NCBI GenBank assembly: GCA_030646035.1
Contig: JAUSMY010000030.1
Span: 172,434-236,433 of the forward strand
Direction of reading: 5' to 3'
DNA: 64,000 nt
Source of the DNA: Thermodesulfovibrionia bacterium
GTDB lineage: Bacteria > Nitrospirota > Thermodesulfovibrionia > UBA6902
Each line of letters begins with the position of its first letter. The stretch's first letter is position 1. The notes beneath the pieces are model-generated. The model did no database searches, was not told where the DNA came from, and saw only the letters and a program-made list of their open reading frames with translations. Of this stretch, positions 55,886-64,000 are shown piece by piece. Both the position numbers and the translations under genes were made by a program.

Positions 55886-55928
55886 CTTGCACCTTGCATG
55901 CAAAATCATAAATCCTGTATTCTGAGAA

Positions 55929-56801
55929 ATGGTTGATCCTGTCCAAAGATTCATAATCTACCTGACAGTTGAGAAAGGGCTGTCGCAAAACACGTTAGAG
56001 GCATACGGGAGAGATATCGGGCAATTTTCTGCCTATCTCGATGAGAACGGGAGCGGCATAGCAAGGTTCAGCAAAAAAGATATTGACTCTTACTTAAACC
56101 ATCTGAACGATTCAGGTAAAGGATCGGCAACACGAGCAAGGCACTTAGCTTCGATCAGGGGCCTTTGCAAGTTCATGCTGATGGAAGGGATTATCACTGA
56201 AGACCCTGTTGAGAACCGCTCAACTCCAAAAGGCTGGAAACGTATCCCTAAGGTTCTGGGCATAGAGGATGTCGAGACACTGCTGAGCAGGCCTGAAGGT
56301 AAGTATTCCTTAAGAGACAGCGCGATCCTTGAGATCTTTTATTCCTCAGGCCTCCGCGTAAGTGAATTGGTCAATATCAAGATCAGGGACATAAATTTCG
56401 AGGCAGGTTTCATCACAATAATGGGCAAGGGGTCCAAAGAAAGGGTCGTGCCGGTCAATGAATACACACTCGGGACGATAAAAAAATATATCGAAGAATT
56501 AAGGCCGGAGATCCTCAACAAAAGAACCAGCCATTTTCTATTTCTTAGAAAAGGCGGCATGCCCATGACAAGACAGAGGGTCTTCCAGCTGGTGAAAAAA
56601 TATTCAAAGGGCCTCTCCTGCGCAGTGTCGCCGCATACGCTCAGGCACTGCTTTGCAAGCCATCTTCTTGACGGAGGGGTTGACCTCAGGGCGCTTCAAA
56701 AGATGCTCGGGCATACAGACATCTCAACAACCCAGATATACACCAAGGTCACACCGGACCGTTTAAGAAAGGTTCACAAAAAATATCACCCGAGAAGTTA
56801 G
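55929..56801 (+). CDS. Tyrosine recombinase XerC/XerD
   Basis: A 290-residue site-specific recombinase for resolving chromosome dimers at dif. The N-terminal SAM-like domain begins VQRFIIYLTVEKGLSQNTLEAYGRD-like text (here LSQNTLEAYGRDI). Catalytic residues are Arg143 (SGLRVSE), Lys167 (MGKGSKE), His236 and Arg239 (PHTLRHC), His262 (LGHTDIST) and Tyr271 (TQIYTKV). All six are intact. Whether it is XerC or XerD cannot be decided from sequence alone; the position next to dcw and the typical length argue for a housekeeping role rather than a phage integrase. The start is ATG 55929 without a strong ribosome site. Confidence 0.93.
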   Translation: MVDPVQRFIIYLTVEKGLSQNTLEAYGRDIGQFSAYLDENGSGIARFSKKDIDSYLNHLNDSGKGSATRARHLASIRGLCKFMLMEGIITEDPVENRSTPKGWKRIPKVLGIEDVETLLSRPEGKYSLRDSAILEIFYSSGLRVSELVNIKIRDINFEAGFITIMGKGSKERVVPVNEYTLGTIKKYIEELRPEILNKRTSHFLFLRKGGMPMTRQRVFQLVKKYSKGLSCAVSPHTLRHCFASHLLDGGVDLRALQKMLGHTDISTTQIYTKVTPDRLRKVHKKYHPRS

Positions 56802-56908
56802 TCAATGATCTGTTCGCCGAAAGTTTCTTATTTGTCTTGAACTCTTATATCCAAATGCTGTATCTTTTAAGCTGTATATATAGGCAGCATCTAAACCGGA
56901 GGATATCT

Positions 56909-59341
56909 ATGCTTAACAAAGTCACAAGGGAAGAACTCTGCAACTGCTGCGACCTTTCTGATCTGCCCTTTAAAACAACCGATGATGTTCAGCCTCTGGA
57001 AGGGACTATAGGCCAGGAGAGGGCACTCAGCGCCCTGGAGTTCGGCCTTGATATAAACAGCCACGGATTCAACATATACATACTCGGCGAAAGCGGCACG
57101 GGCAAGATGACCACCATCAGGAAGATCCTGGAAGAAAAAGCAAAAGATGAGCCCACTCCTGATGACTGGTGTTACGTATACAGCTTCAAGAATCCGGATG
57201 TTCCGAATATCCTGAACCTGCCCGCAGGGACCGGCGTCGCCTTCAAAAAGAAGATGGATGAACTTATCAATGACCTGCAGCAGGAGATCCCAAAGATATT
57301 CGAATCCAAAGAGTATGAGAAGCAAAAGACAAATATCCTGCATGAATTTCAGGAAAAGCAGAAAGAGCTCTTTGCGGAACTGGAAAAGGAAGCAGAGAAG
57401 AAAGACTTCAGCCTGCAGAAGAACGTAAGCGGCCTTGCCCTGCTGCCCACAAAGAAGACTGGAGAAGCGCTTACAGAGGATGAGTATGAGAAACTCGAAC
57501 CTGAAGCAAAGAAGAAGATAGGCAAGATCGGGAAAGAACTGCAGGATAAGCTTGACGATGTTATAAGGCTCGTGAGGGCGGAAGAGAACGAGGTAAAGAA
57601 GAAGATAGCCGCTTTGGAACGGCAGGCTGTATTCTCCTCTGTAGGACATCGTATAGATGAAATTAAGAACGGCTACAAAGAGAACGACAAGATTTTAAGC
57701 TATCTCGAGGATGTGCAGGAAGACATACTTGAACATCACGAGGACTTCAAGATGCAGGATGAACAGCCCCAGGCCTTCAGCTTCATGAAGCCGCCGAAGA
57801 CAGAGCCGTCATTCATGAAATATCAGGTCAACGTCCTTGTCAACAACCTCGAACTCAAAGGCGCACCGATAGTTATAGAGACAAACCCGACATACCTGAA
57901 TTTATTCGGACGGGTGGAGCATAAACTTCAATACGGCGTTGCTGTAACCGATTTTACGATGATCAAACCCGGCGCGCTCCACAAGGCAAACGGCGGCTAT
58001 CTCGTCACTGACGCCCTTGACCTGCTGAAAAATATTTTCTCCTATGACGCGCTGAAAAGGACCATAAAGGACAGGGAGATAAGAATTGAAGACGTCTGGG
58101 AACAATACCGGCAGGTCTCGACCGTAACGCTCAAGCCGCAGCCGGTTCCGTTTGACGTCAAGGTGATACTGGTAGGCAATCCCCGAATCTACTACCTGCT
58201 TTATAACCTTGATGAAGAATACCGGGAACTCTTCAAGATAAAGGCAGATTATGAAAACCGCATGGAGAGGAACAAGGAGAACATCCTCAAGTACGCAAGT
58301 TTCATAAAGACAAAATGCCTTGAGAGAGACCTGCATCCTTTTGACCAGAGCGCTATCGCAAAGGTCATTGAACACGGTTCAAGGCTTGCCGAACACAAGA
58401 ACAAACTCTCTGCAAAATTCTCAGAGATAGCGGATATATTGAGAGAAGCTGCCTACTGGTCTAAAAAGAGGAATAACGGCAATGTGACATATGAGGATGT
58501 TGAGAAGGCGCTCAATGAGAGGATCTACAGGTCAGACAAGGTGCAGAGAAAGATCCTTGAGGCGATAAAGGACGGCACTATCCTTGTTGATATGGAAGGC
58601 TCGGTCGTCGGCCAGATCAACGGCCTTGCGGTACTGGATCTCGGCGATTATAGTTTCGGCATGCCTTCCAGGATCACTGCCAAGACATACGCAGGAAAAG
58701 CAGGCATCGTAAACATAGAGCGTGAGACAAAGATGAGCGGCAAGATACATGAAAAGGCCATTCTCATCCTGACCGCGTATCTCGGCGGGAAATACGCAAC
58801 CAAACGCCCCCTCAGCCTGACCGCTTCGCTGACTTTCGAGCAGCTTTACGGCGGCATAGAAGGCGACAGCGCCACATGCGCAGAGGTCTACGCCCTCTTG
58901 AGCAGCATATCAGGAGTTCCGATAAACCAGTCCATCGCAATAACAGGCTCCATGAACCAGCACGGCGAGGTTCAGCCCATCGGCGGGGTCAATGAAAAGA
59001 TAGAGGGCTTCTTTGAGTTCTGCAAGATCAGCGGCCTTACCGGAAAACAGGGGGTTATAATCCCGAGGCGCAACCTTATCAACCTCATGGTCAGGAACGA
59101 GGTCTTCCAGGCTGTAATGGACGGCAAATTCAGCATCTACTCAATAGACAATATTGAAGACGGCATAGAAATTCTCATGGGTATGCCCGCCGGAGAGATA
59201 ACGCCTGATGAGAAATATCCTAAAGGCACGGTCAACTTCCTTGTGGCTGAAAAACTCCTTGAACTCTCCAAGGCATCGAAAGATAAGCCTGAGAAGAAGG
59301 GGACTAAAAAAAGTGATGAAGATACTGCCGATAAAAAATGA
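56909..59341 (+). CDS. Lon-like AAA+ protease (LonB/AAA_32 type)
   Basis: An ATP-dependent serine protease of 810 residues, of the AAA_32 plus Lon_C kind rather than classical Lon. The N-terminal Walker A is GESGTGK at 60-66, followed by Met67 instead of the usual Ser/Thr. A long coiled-coil insertion of 130-290 (Glu/Lys-rich) is typical. The protease domain has catalytic Ser654 (EGDSATCAEV) and Lys697 (NEKIEGF), 43 residues apart as in Lon. The C-terminal tail is Lys/Asp-rich. ATG 56909 is preceded by CCGGAGGA; a longer reading from 56837 adds 24 residues not seen in the family. Its stop overlaps the next gene's start (ATGA), so the acyltransferase is co-translated. Confidence 0.92.
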   Translation: MLNKVTREELCNCCDLSDLPFKTTDDVQPLEGTIGQERALSALEFGLDINSHGFNIYILGESGTGKMTTIRKILEEKAKDEPTPDDWCYVYSFKNPDVPNILNLPAGTGVAFKKKMDELINDLQQEIPKIFESKEYEKQKTNILHEFQEKQKELFAELEKEAEKKDFSLQKNVSGLALLPTKKTGEALTEDEYEKLEPEAKKKIGKIGKELQDKLDDVIRLVRAEENEVKKKIAALERQAVFSSVGHRIDEIKNGYKENDKILSYLEDVQEDILEHHEDFKMQDEQPQAFSFMKPPKTEPSFMKYQVNVLVNNLELKGAPIVIETNPTYLNLFGRVEHKLQYGVAVTDFTMIKPGALHKANGGYLVTDALDLLKNIFSYDALKRTIKDREIRIEDVWEQYRQVSTVTLKPQPVPFDVKVILVGNPRIYYLLYNLDEEYRELFKIKADYENRMERNKENILKYASFIKTKCLERDLHPFDQSAIAKVIEHGSRLAEHKNKLSAKFSEIADILREAAYWSKKRNNGNVTYEDVEKALNERIYRSDKVQRKILEAIKDGTILVDMEGSVVGQINGLAVLDLGDYSFGMPSRITAKTYAGKAGIVNIERETKMSGKIHEKAILILTAYLGGKYATKRPLSLTASLTFEQLYGGIEGDSATCAEVYALLSSISGVPINQSIAITGSMNQHGEVQPIGGVNEKIEGFFEFCKISGLTGKQGVIIPRRNLINLMVRNEVFQAVMDGKFSIYSIDNIEDGIEILMGMPAGEITPDEKYPKGTVNFLVAEKLLELSKASKDKPEKKGTKKSDEDTADKK

Positions 59342-60276
59342 GGCCTGAGCGCACGGCAGTTGACAAACCTCATGCGGTCAAATATCTTCTCTGGCTCTTG
59401 GAAACCTTTTTAATACTTACCCCTCTCTTTCTCCTCGGAATCATCCCAAGGAGAATTTCCATCAGGCTTGGAGAATCTTTAGGCTCCGGCCTCTTCTTCA
59501 TCTTCAAAGACAAGAGAAGGATCGCGCTGAAAAATATTGAGATAGCCATTAGCGGTGGCCTTAATATCACAGACACTCCTGAAAAGATTATAAAGCAGCA
59601 CTTCATCAATCTCGGAAGATCAATAGCTGAAGTCGCAATACTCATACTCGGAAGAAGAGCGATCCTTGAAGATATCATCTTTGAGGGCATTGAACTCTAT
59701 GAAGAGGCAATGGCAAAAGGACGCGGGGTCATTCTCATTACAGGACATTGCGGCAACTGGGAGCTTACCTCTTTTGCAAAGGCATGGAAGTCCCTGCCTT
59801 CCGCTTCAGTTGCAAGGCCGCTCAACAACCCGTATCTGAACAGATGCATTGAGCACTTGAGAACAAGACACGGCAACAGAGTCATTAACAAAAAAGGCGC
59901 GCTGAAAGAGATACTTTCTATTCTCAAAAACGGCGGCTCTGTCGGCCTTCTTATGGATCAGAGCGTTGTAGAGAACGAAGCTGTTGTTGTGGAGTTCTTC
60001 GGTGAAAAGGTACATGCAATGAAAACGCCTGCTTTATTAGCCATGAAGACAGGCGCAGCGGTCATGCCTATCTTTATAAATTATCTCGGCAATGGAAGAC
60101 ACCGGATAAAATGCTATAGAGAGATACCGCTCAGGATAACAGAGAACAAGGAAGATGATGTAATATTCAATACGCAGATATTTACTAAAATCATTGAAGC
60201 CTATATCAAAGAAAATCCGTCTGAGTGGCTGTGGATACACAGACGGTTCAAGCTGAGTCATGGAAGAAGATATTAG
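59338..60276 (+). CDS. Lysophospholipid / lipid A acyltransferase (LpxL/HtrB family)
   Basis: A 312-residue membrane-bound acyltransferase. A hydrophobic anchor (about 16-36, LLETFLILTPLFLLGIIPRR) is followed by the catalytic H-x4-E motif in GHCGNWELTS (His141, Glu146), then VGLLMDQSV and KTPALLAMKTGAAVMPIF, all typical of LpxL/LpxM proteins that add secondary fatty acids to lipid A, although some relatives act on other lipids. It begins within the Lon stop codon (ATGA), a link not obviously explained by function. The first residues (MRPERTAVDKPHAV) are polar and could be an extension. Confidence 0.88.
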   Translation: MRPERTAVDKPHAVKYLLWLLETFLILTPLFLLGIIPRRISIRLGESLGSGLFFIFKDKRRIALKNIEIAISGGLNITDTPEKIIKQHFINLGRSIAEVAILILGRRAILEDIIFEGIELYEEAMAKGRGVILITGHCGNWELTSFAKAWKSLPSASVARPLNNPYLNRCIEHLRTRHGNRVINKKGALKEILSILKNGGSVGLLMDQSVVENEAVVVEFFGEKVHAMKTPALLAMKTGAAVMPIFINYLGNGRHRIKCYREIPLRITENKEDDVIFNTQIFTKIIEAYIKENPSEWLWIHRRFKLSHGRRY

Positions 60277-60376
60277 ATTATAAAAGTATATAATATTGAG
60301 AAACATAGGGTGGAATCCATTACTATGTGAGTTGAACTTTCATAGTTTTAATCTGAGGAGAGTGATTTTATAAATT

Positions 60377-62407
60377 ATGCCTGAATCTTTAATAGAACAA
60401 CTGCCGAAGATTGTTGCCGAGGGTAAGAAGGAAGTGGAGCGGATACTTGAGAGGTTGTCCGGTTCCAATAAGCTTACCTTGCAGACCAATGAGTATGTGC
60501 TGCCGTCCAAGGACAAGTCCGGGCTTTATCGCGGGCAGATGAAAGAGATCTCTGAGCAGGAATGGCACAACAGGCTCGTCTATGGCGACAACCTGCTTGT
60601 GATGCAGGCGTTACTTGCCGGTGATCCGGCAACCGGACTGCCTTCAATGCGCGGCAAGGTTGACCTCATCTATAATGACCCTCCTTTTGACAGCAAGGCT
60701 GATTACCGGACAAAGATCACCCTGCCCGGAACCACTATTGAACAGAAGCCCACTGTGCTTGAACAATTTGCCTATTCCGACACATGGAAAGACGGGACAG
60801 TCAGTTATTTGCGAATGATGTATCCGAGACTTGTACTGATGAGAGAATTGCTGAGTGAGCAGGGATCAATTTATGTCCATCTCGATTGGCATGTCGGGCA
60901 TTATGTGAAGGTGTTGATGGATGAGATTTTCGGGAAAGAGAATTTCGTAAATGAGATTGTGTGGAAGCGATCAACTGCGCACAGTGATAGTAAAACATAT
61001 GGGAATCTTCACGATGTACTTTTCTTGTATTCCAAAAGCCAAAACAATATTTTCAATACCCAATACGAACCATATACCGATGACTATATAAAAACTTATT
61101 ATAGGCACAAAGACGAAAAAGGTATTTTTTTAGATCGAGACTTGTCGGCTAAAGGGCTTCAAGGTGGCGGGTATTCGTATGAGTGGAAAGGAAAGCAAGG
61201 GATATGGCGCTGTCCAAAAGATACAATGGCAAGATATGAGAAAGAGGGTAGATTATATTACACAAAGAATGGGACGCCAAGATTAAAACAGTATATGAAC
61301 GACATGCCGGGAATTCCCATTCAAGATATATGGACAAATATTTTCACAGTTAATTCCCAAGCTAAAGAACGAGTCGAATATGGCACACAAAAACCAGAAT
61401 CCCTTCTTGAACGTATCGTCAAATCATCATCCAACGAAAACTCCATCATAGCCGACTTCTTCTCCGGCTCCGGCACTACCGGAGCGGTTGCTGAAAAAAA
61501 TGGACGCAGGTGGATAATGTCGGACATCGGCAAACCGGCTATCATGATTACAAGGCAGCGTCTTATAGATCAGGAGGCAAAGCCGTTCCTTTATCAATCC
61601 ATCGGCGATTATCAGAAGGAAGCCTTTACCTCAAGCCGTCTGTTCAGACGTATTGGTGATCTGTCACAGGTCGTCATCAACCTCTACGGCGCATTGCCCT
61701 TCCCTGACGAGCAGAATCCAAACCGCAATCTTGGATACATTAAAAATTCACGCACCCTCGTTGTGGTTGATTCCCCTTCAAAACTGACCGGCTATGCCAC
61801 ATTGAAAAAGGCGCAGGAATTGAGGGAGTCCTTTCTCGGCGGATGGAACAAGGTCGTTGTCCTCGGCTGGAACTTTGTCTTTGATATTGCAACGCTCATC
61901 AAGAATTTCAACGATGATAAACTGGAAGTTCTGGTCATACCTCCTGATCTTCTCGACAAGCTAAAGACAAAGTCCAGTTATGAAAGCCTCCTGAAAAGCG
62001 GCAAGATACGATTCTCATCGCTCCAGTATCTCTCTATCAAAAAGCCGAGGATAAAAAACTATTCATCCGATATTGATGAAATAACTATCGAGCTGGACAA
62101 TTATATTCTGCTCTCTCCTGGCTCCCTGCCCCTTGACGACGCAAACAAGGAAAAATTGCAGGACATCATCGCCAACGACCCGCTTGCGCTTATCGAATAC
62201 TGGAGCGTAGACCCTGACTATGACGGCGAAACCTTCCGCAGTAAATGGCAGGATTACAGAAGCAACGTTGATAATGACGCTGACCCCTTCAGAGTCGTAA
62301 AAGAAGTCGCCATCCTGTCACCAAAGGTCAAAGGCAACCGCAAAATCTGCGTGAAGGCTGTGGATGTGTTCGGGTTTGAGAGCGTTGTTGTGGAGGAAGT
62401 GGGGTAA
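60377..62407 (+). CDS. Type III Mod-like site-specific DNA methyltransferase
   Basis: A 676-residue beta-class amino-methyltransferase. Motif IV DPPF lies at 101-104 ([15 protein letters not shown]) and SAM motif I at about 360-366 ([13 protein letters not shown]), an order with IV before I that is shared with type III Mod proteins and implies N6-adenine (or N4-cytosine) methylation. The stretch [21 protein letters not shown] is also characteristic. The 250-residue C-terminal part holds the presumed extra domain seen in Mod relatives of helicase-linked systems. The middle (60960-61400), which should hold specificity, is AT-richer. CTGAGGAGAG precedes ATG 60377. The stop overlaps the next gene by one base (TAATG). 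No matching Res helicase is in view; it may lie beyond the right edge. Confidence 0.9.
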   Translation: MPESLIEQLPKIVAEGKKEVERILERLSGSNKLTLQTNEYVLPSKDKSGLYRGQMKEISEQEWHNRLVYGDNLLVMQALLAGDPATGLPSMRGKVDLIYNDPPFDSKADYRTKITLPGTTIEQKPTVLEQFAYSDTWKDGTVSYLRMMYPRLVLMRELLSEQGSIYVHLDWHVGHYVKVLMDEIFGKENFVNEIVWKRSTAHSDSKTYGNLHDVLFLYSKSQNNIFNTQYEPYTDDYIKTYYRHKDEKGIFLDRDLSAKGLQGGGYSYEWKGKQGIWRCPKDTMARYEKEGRLYYTKNGTPRLKQYMNDMPGIPIQDIWTNIFTVNSQAKERVEYGTQKPESLLERIVKSSSNENSIIADFFSGSGTTGAVAEKNGRRWIMSDIGKPAIMITRQRLIDQEAKPFLYQSIGDYQKEAFTSSRLFRRIGDLSQVVINLYGALPFPDEQNPNRNLGYIKNSRTLVVVDSPSKLTGYATLKKAQELRESFLGGWNKVVVLGWNFVFDIATLIKNFNDDKLEVLVIPPDLLDKLKTKSSYESLLKSGKIRFSSLQYLSIKKPRIKNYSSDIDEITIELDNYILLSPGSLPLDDANKEKLQDIIANDPLALIEYWSVDPDYDGETFRSKWQDYRSNVDNDADPFRVVKEVAILSPKVKGNRKICVKAVDVFGFESVVVEEVG

Positions 62408-63492
62408 TGGAGAAGATATATAAAAACGGCTACGACTTCTTTTTCTGGCCCTATGAACCACAAACAAAAATAAAGCATTTTGTGTTCACGGAATATTTCG
62501 ATAAATGGGTAACAATTGTCGGCAAATGGAATGATTTGAACTATTTTGACTGCTTTGCCGGAAGCGGAGCATACATTGAAAATGACAAAATTCATTACGG
62601 CTCTCCTATACTTGCAGCAGAAGTTATCGAAAAAAACAAAGAAAACTTGGACAGAAAAGTTACTATCGTCCTGATTGAAAAAGACAAAAACAATATCGAA
62701 AACATCTGTAAGCTATTTAAACACAGAGGGCTTAACACAGAGCCTATAATTATTGAAGGAAGCTTTGATGCTGAAATAAATAAACTTCTGGATGAAACTA
62801 AGGGCAACTTAAAACCGACATTCTTTTTTATTGATCCTTTCGGCTTTAAAATAAAGTTTCAAACCCTTCAGCGGATTATGGCAATTCCCAAATCAGAGAT
62901 ATTGCTCAACTTCATGTTTACGCAAGTAAACCGTTTTTTAATTGACGAACTTGAAGACACGCTTAATGATTTATTCGGATGCAAGGATTGGAAAGCTTTA
63001 AAAACATTAAGCGGTACAGAGAGAGAGCAGGGAATCGTTAATTTATATCGGACAAAATTAAAAGAATTTTCAAAGTTTGCTTTTCCATATCGCCTTAGCT
63101 TTTCCGACAGAGACAGAACCTACTATTATCTTTTTCACCTCACAAACAACCTTAAAGGATGCTCAATCATGAAGTCAGCATTTGCTAAATTCAATTACGG
63201 CAAAGTTGAGTTCTCCGGGCCTAAACATGGTTGTTTAACCTTATTTGATAATAAGGACATGAAGGTAAGCGAGATAAAACAGTTTTTGGTTGAGAAGTAT
63301 AAAGGGCAAACAAAACGATATGAGGACATCTTAATTGAAATCATAGACTCGGAACTTTTTTTGGAGGCTGGAATTAAAACTGCTTTAAAAGAAATGGAAG
63401 GTAAGGAAGCAAAAATAGCAAGAAATCCTGAATTGACAGAGAAGGGAAGGAAAAGAAAAAGTATAGACCTTAATGATGCGGTAACTTTTTGA
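62407..63492 (+). CDS. tcmP: Three-Cys-motif partner protein TcmP
   Basis: A 361-residue protein that matches, by memory, the TcmP family defined by its regular pairing with a radical-SAM-like three-cysteine protein, which is indeed the next gene. The N-terminal part has FFFWPYEPQTKIKHFVFTEY and YFDCFAGSGAY (46-56), a SAM-methyltransferase-like nucleotide loop, and later FFFIDPFGFKIKF, similar to the catalytic DPFG of some methyltransferases. The biochemical role is unknown. It begins at the stop of the methyltransferase gene and its stop is followed by GGTG before the next ATG, so all three genes form one operon. Methylation of an RNA, DNA or protein target is plausible but unproven. Confidence 0.85.
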   Translation: MEKIYKNGYDFFFWPYEPQTKIKHFVFTEYFDKWVTIVGKWNDLNYFDCFAGSGAYIENDKIHYGSPILAAEVIEKNKENLDRKVTIVLIEKDKNNIENICKLFKHRGLNTEPIIIEGSFDAEINKLLDETKGNLKPTFFFIDPFGFKIKFQTLQRIMAIPKSEILLNFMFTQVNRFLIDELEDTLNDLFGCKDWKALKTLSGTEREQGIVNLYRTKLKEFSKFAFPYRLSFSDRDRTYYYLFHLTNNLKGCSIMKSAFAKFNYGKVEFSGPKHGCLTLFDNKDMKVSEIKQFLVEKYKGQTKRYEDILIEIIDSELFLEAGIKTALKEMEGKEAKIARNPELTEKGRKRKSIDLNDAVTF

Positions 63493-63502
63493 GGTGAAAA
63501 CT

Positions 63503-64000
63503 ATGCAATACATACAAAGAAAATCGTTGCTTTACAAAAGCGGAGTCGAGTATGGGGACTACACCATCAACCATGTCGAGGGATGCTCGCACGGGTGCAT
63601 GTATCCATGCTACGCAATGCTTATGGCAAAAAGATTTGGCAAGGTTAAGAGCTATGAAGAATGGATTAAGCCTAAGATTGTTTCAAATGCCGCTGAATTG
63701 CTGAAGAAGGAAATACCAAAACACAGGGACAAAATTAAATTTGTGCATCTGTGCTTCAGCACCGACCCGTTCATGTACGGCTATCAGGAGATAACCGATT
63801 TAAGCGTTACCCTTATCAGGATGCTGAACGACGCAGGCATAAAATGCACCGCTCTGACAAAAGGGATTCTGCCTGATGAACTGGCAAAGCTAAGCCCTTC
63901 AAATGAATTCGGGATTACACTGATTTCACTTAATGAAGATTACAGAAGTCAGTATGAGCCTTTCTCCGCACCTTATAAAGAGAGAATCAAGAGTCTCTAC
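63503..64000 (+). CDS. Radical-SAM-like three-cysteine protein, N-terminal part (cut by right edge)
   Basis: The first 166 codons of a protein similar to the DUF5131/Gp37-Gp68 and spore-photoproduct-lyase-like radical SAM group that accompanies TcmP. The iron-sulfur motif is CSHGCMYPC at residues 28-36, with spacing C-x3-C-x3-C, one residue longer than the canonical C-x3-C-x2-C, which is a feature of this group as I recall it. Other family stretches are VHLCFSTDPFMYGYQEI, ALTKGILP and GITLISLNEDYRSQYEPFS. ATG 63503 follows GAGGTG (63491-63496) by 6 bases, giving a clear start. Substrate and reaction are unknown; a role in nucleic-acid modification or repair is guessed from the neighbours. Confidence 0.85.
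   Translation, partial: MQYIQRKSLLYKSGVEYGDYTINHVEGCSHGCMYPCYAMLMAKRFGKVKSYEEWIKPKIVSNAAELLKKEIPKHRDKIKFVHLCFSTDPFMYGYQEITDLSVTLIRMLNDAGIKCTALTKGILPDELAKLSPSNEFGITLISLNEDYRSQYEPFSAPYKERIKSLY

Noticed and set aside
55929-56801. Xer-type recombinase as a mobile-element integrase
   Set aside because: Typical XerC/D length, complete motifs and housekeeping neighbours; no attachment-site repeats or cargo seen. The downstream tRNA needed for typical integration is absent.
60277-60376. TATAAT near 60290 as promoter of the Mod-like gene
   Set aside because: No acceptable -35 could be found at normal spacing, so it was not listed, although the gap must contain some start signal if the operon is independent.

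Overview
This window looks like a chromosomal segment of a Gram-negative bacterium with moderate GC content. A Nitrospirota (Thermodesulfovibrionia-like) or delta-proteobacterium-like host is my best guess. The reasons are heavy AGG/AGA and ATA codon use, a lipopolysaccharide-type toolkit (heptose adenylyltransferase, LpxL-like acyltransferase), many multi-sensor histidine kinases, c-type haem sensor domains and abundant small palindromic repeats. The taxonomic call is inference, because no rRNA or species marker is in view.

Layout. 1-5554 (+): remains of a restriction/defence locus, with the C-terminal end of a helicase-like protein, an internally shortened KilA-N protein, a large Eco57I-type restriction-modification methylase with an AT-rich specificity region, a 14-codon gene remnant and a toxin-antitoxin pair. 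5586-15968: housekeeping genes in mixed orientation (secA, tRNA-Gly(CCC), a CobO-like adenosyltransferase, a CDP-alcohol phosphatidyltransferase, a heptose-1-P adenylyltransferase, mfd, a PpiC lipoprotein, proS). 16127-37486 (+): a 21-kb signalling island of eight histidine kinases (one with an N-terminal receiver), two single-domain response regulators, two GGDEF diguanylate cyclases at its two ends, and one PhnD-like binding lipoprotein. Most gene gaps inside the island carry a roughly 90-bp palindromic repeat. 37506-55674 (-): a complete dcw cell-wall/division cluster in canonical order from mraZ to ftsZ, with a strong sigma-70-type promoter and a tandem repeat resembling a MraZ operator in front of mraZ. 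55929-60276 (+): a XerC/D recombinase, a Lon-like protease and an LpxL-type acyltransferase. 60377-64000 (+): a second modification/defence-like locus with a type III Mod-like methyltransferase, a TcmP protein and the start of a radical-SAM-like protein, cut by the right edge.

How the genes work together. The dcw genes make UDP-MurNAc-pentapeptide and lipid II (murE/F/D/C/B/G, ddl, mraY) and build the divisome (ftsL, I, W, Q, A, Z). In the signalling island the kinases have different inputs (PAS, Cache-like, haem-binding DUF3365/Tll0287-like, multi-membrane-span) but several share almost the same catalytic core. No DNA-binding response regulator is present. The visible outputs are single receivers and c-di-GMP synthesis, so the island looks like a many-input network feeding protein-level and c-di-GMP signalling.

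Most notable for follow-up: the kinase array with its repeat elements, the PhnD-like/kinase overlapping pair, and the Mod-TcmP-radical SAM locus. No gap without a gene exceeds about 260 bp; the larger gaps are described individually.
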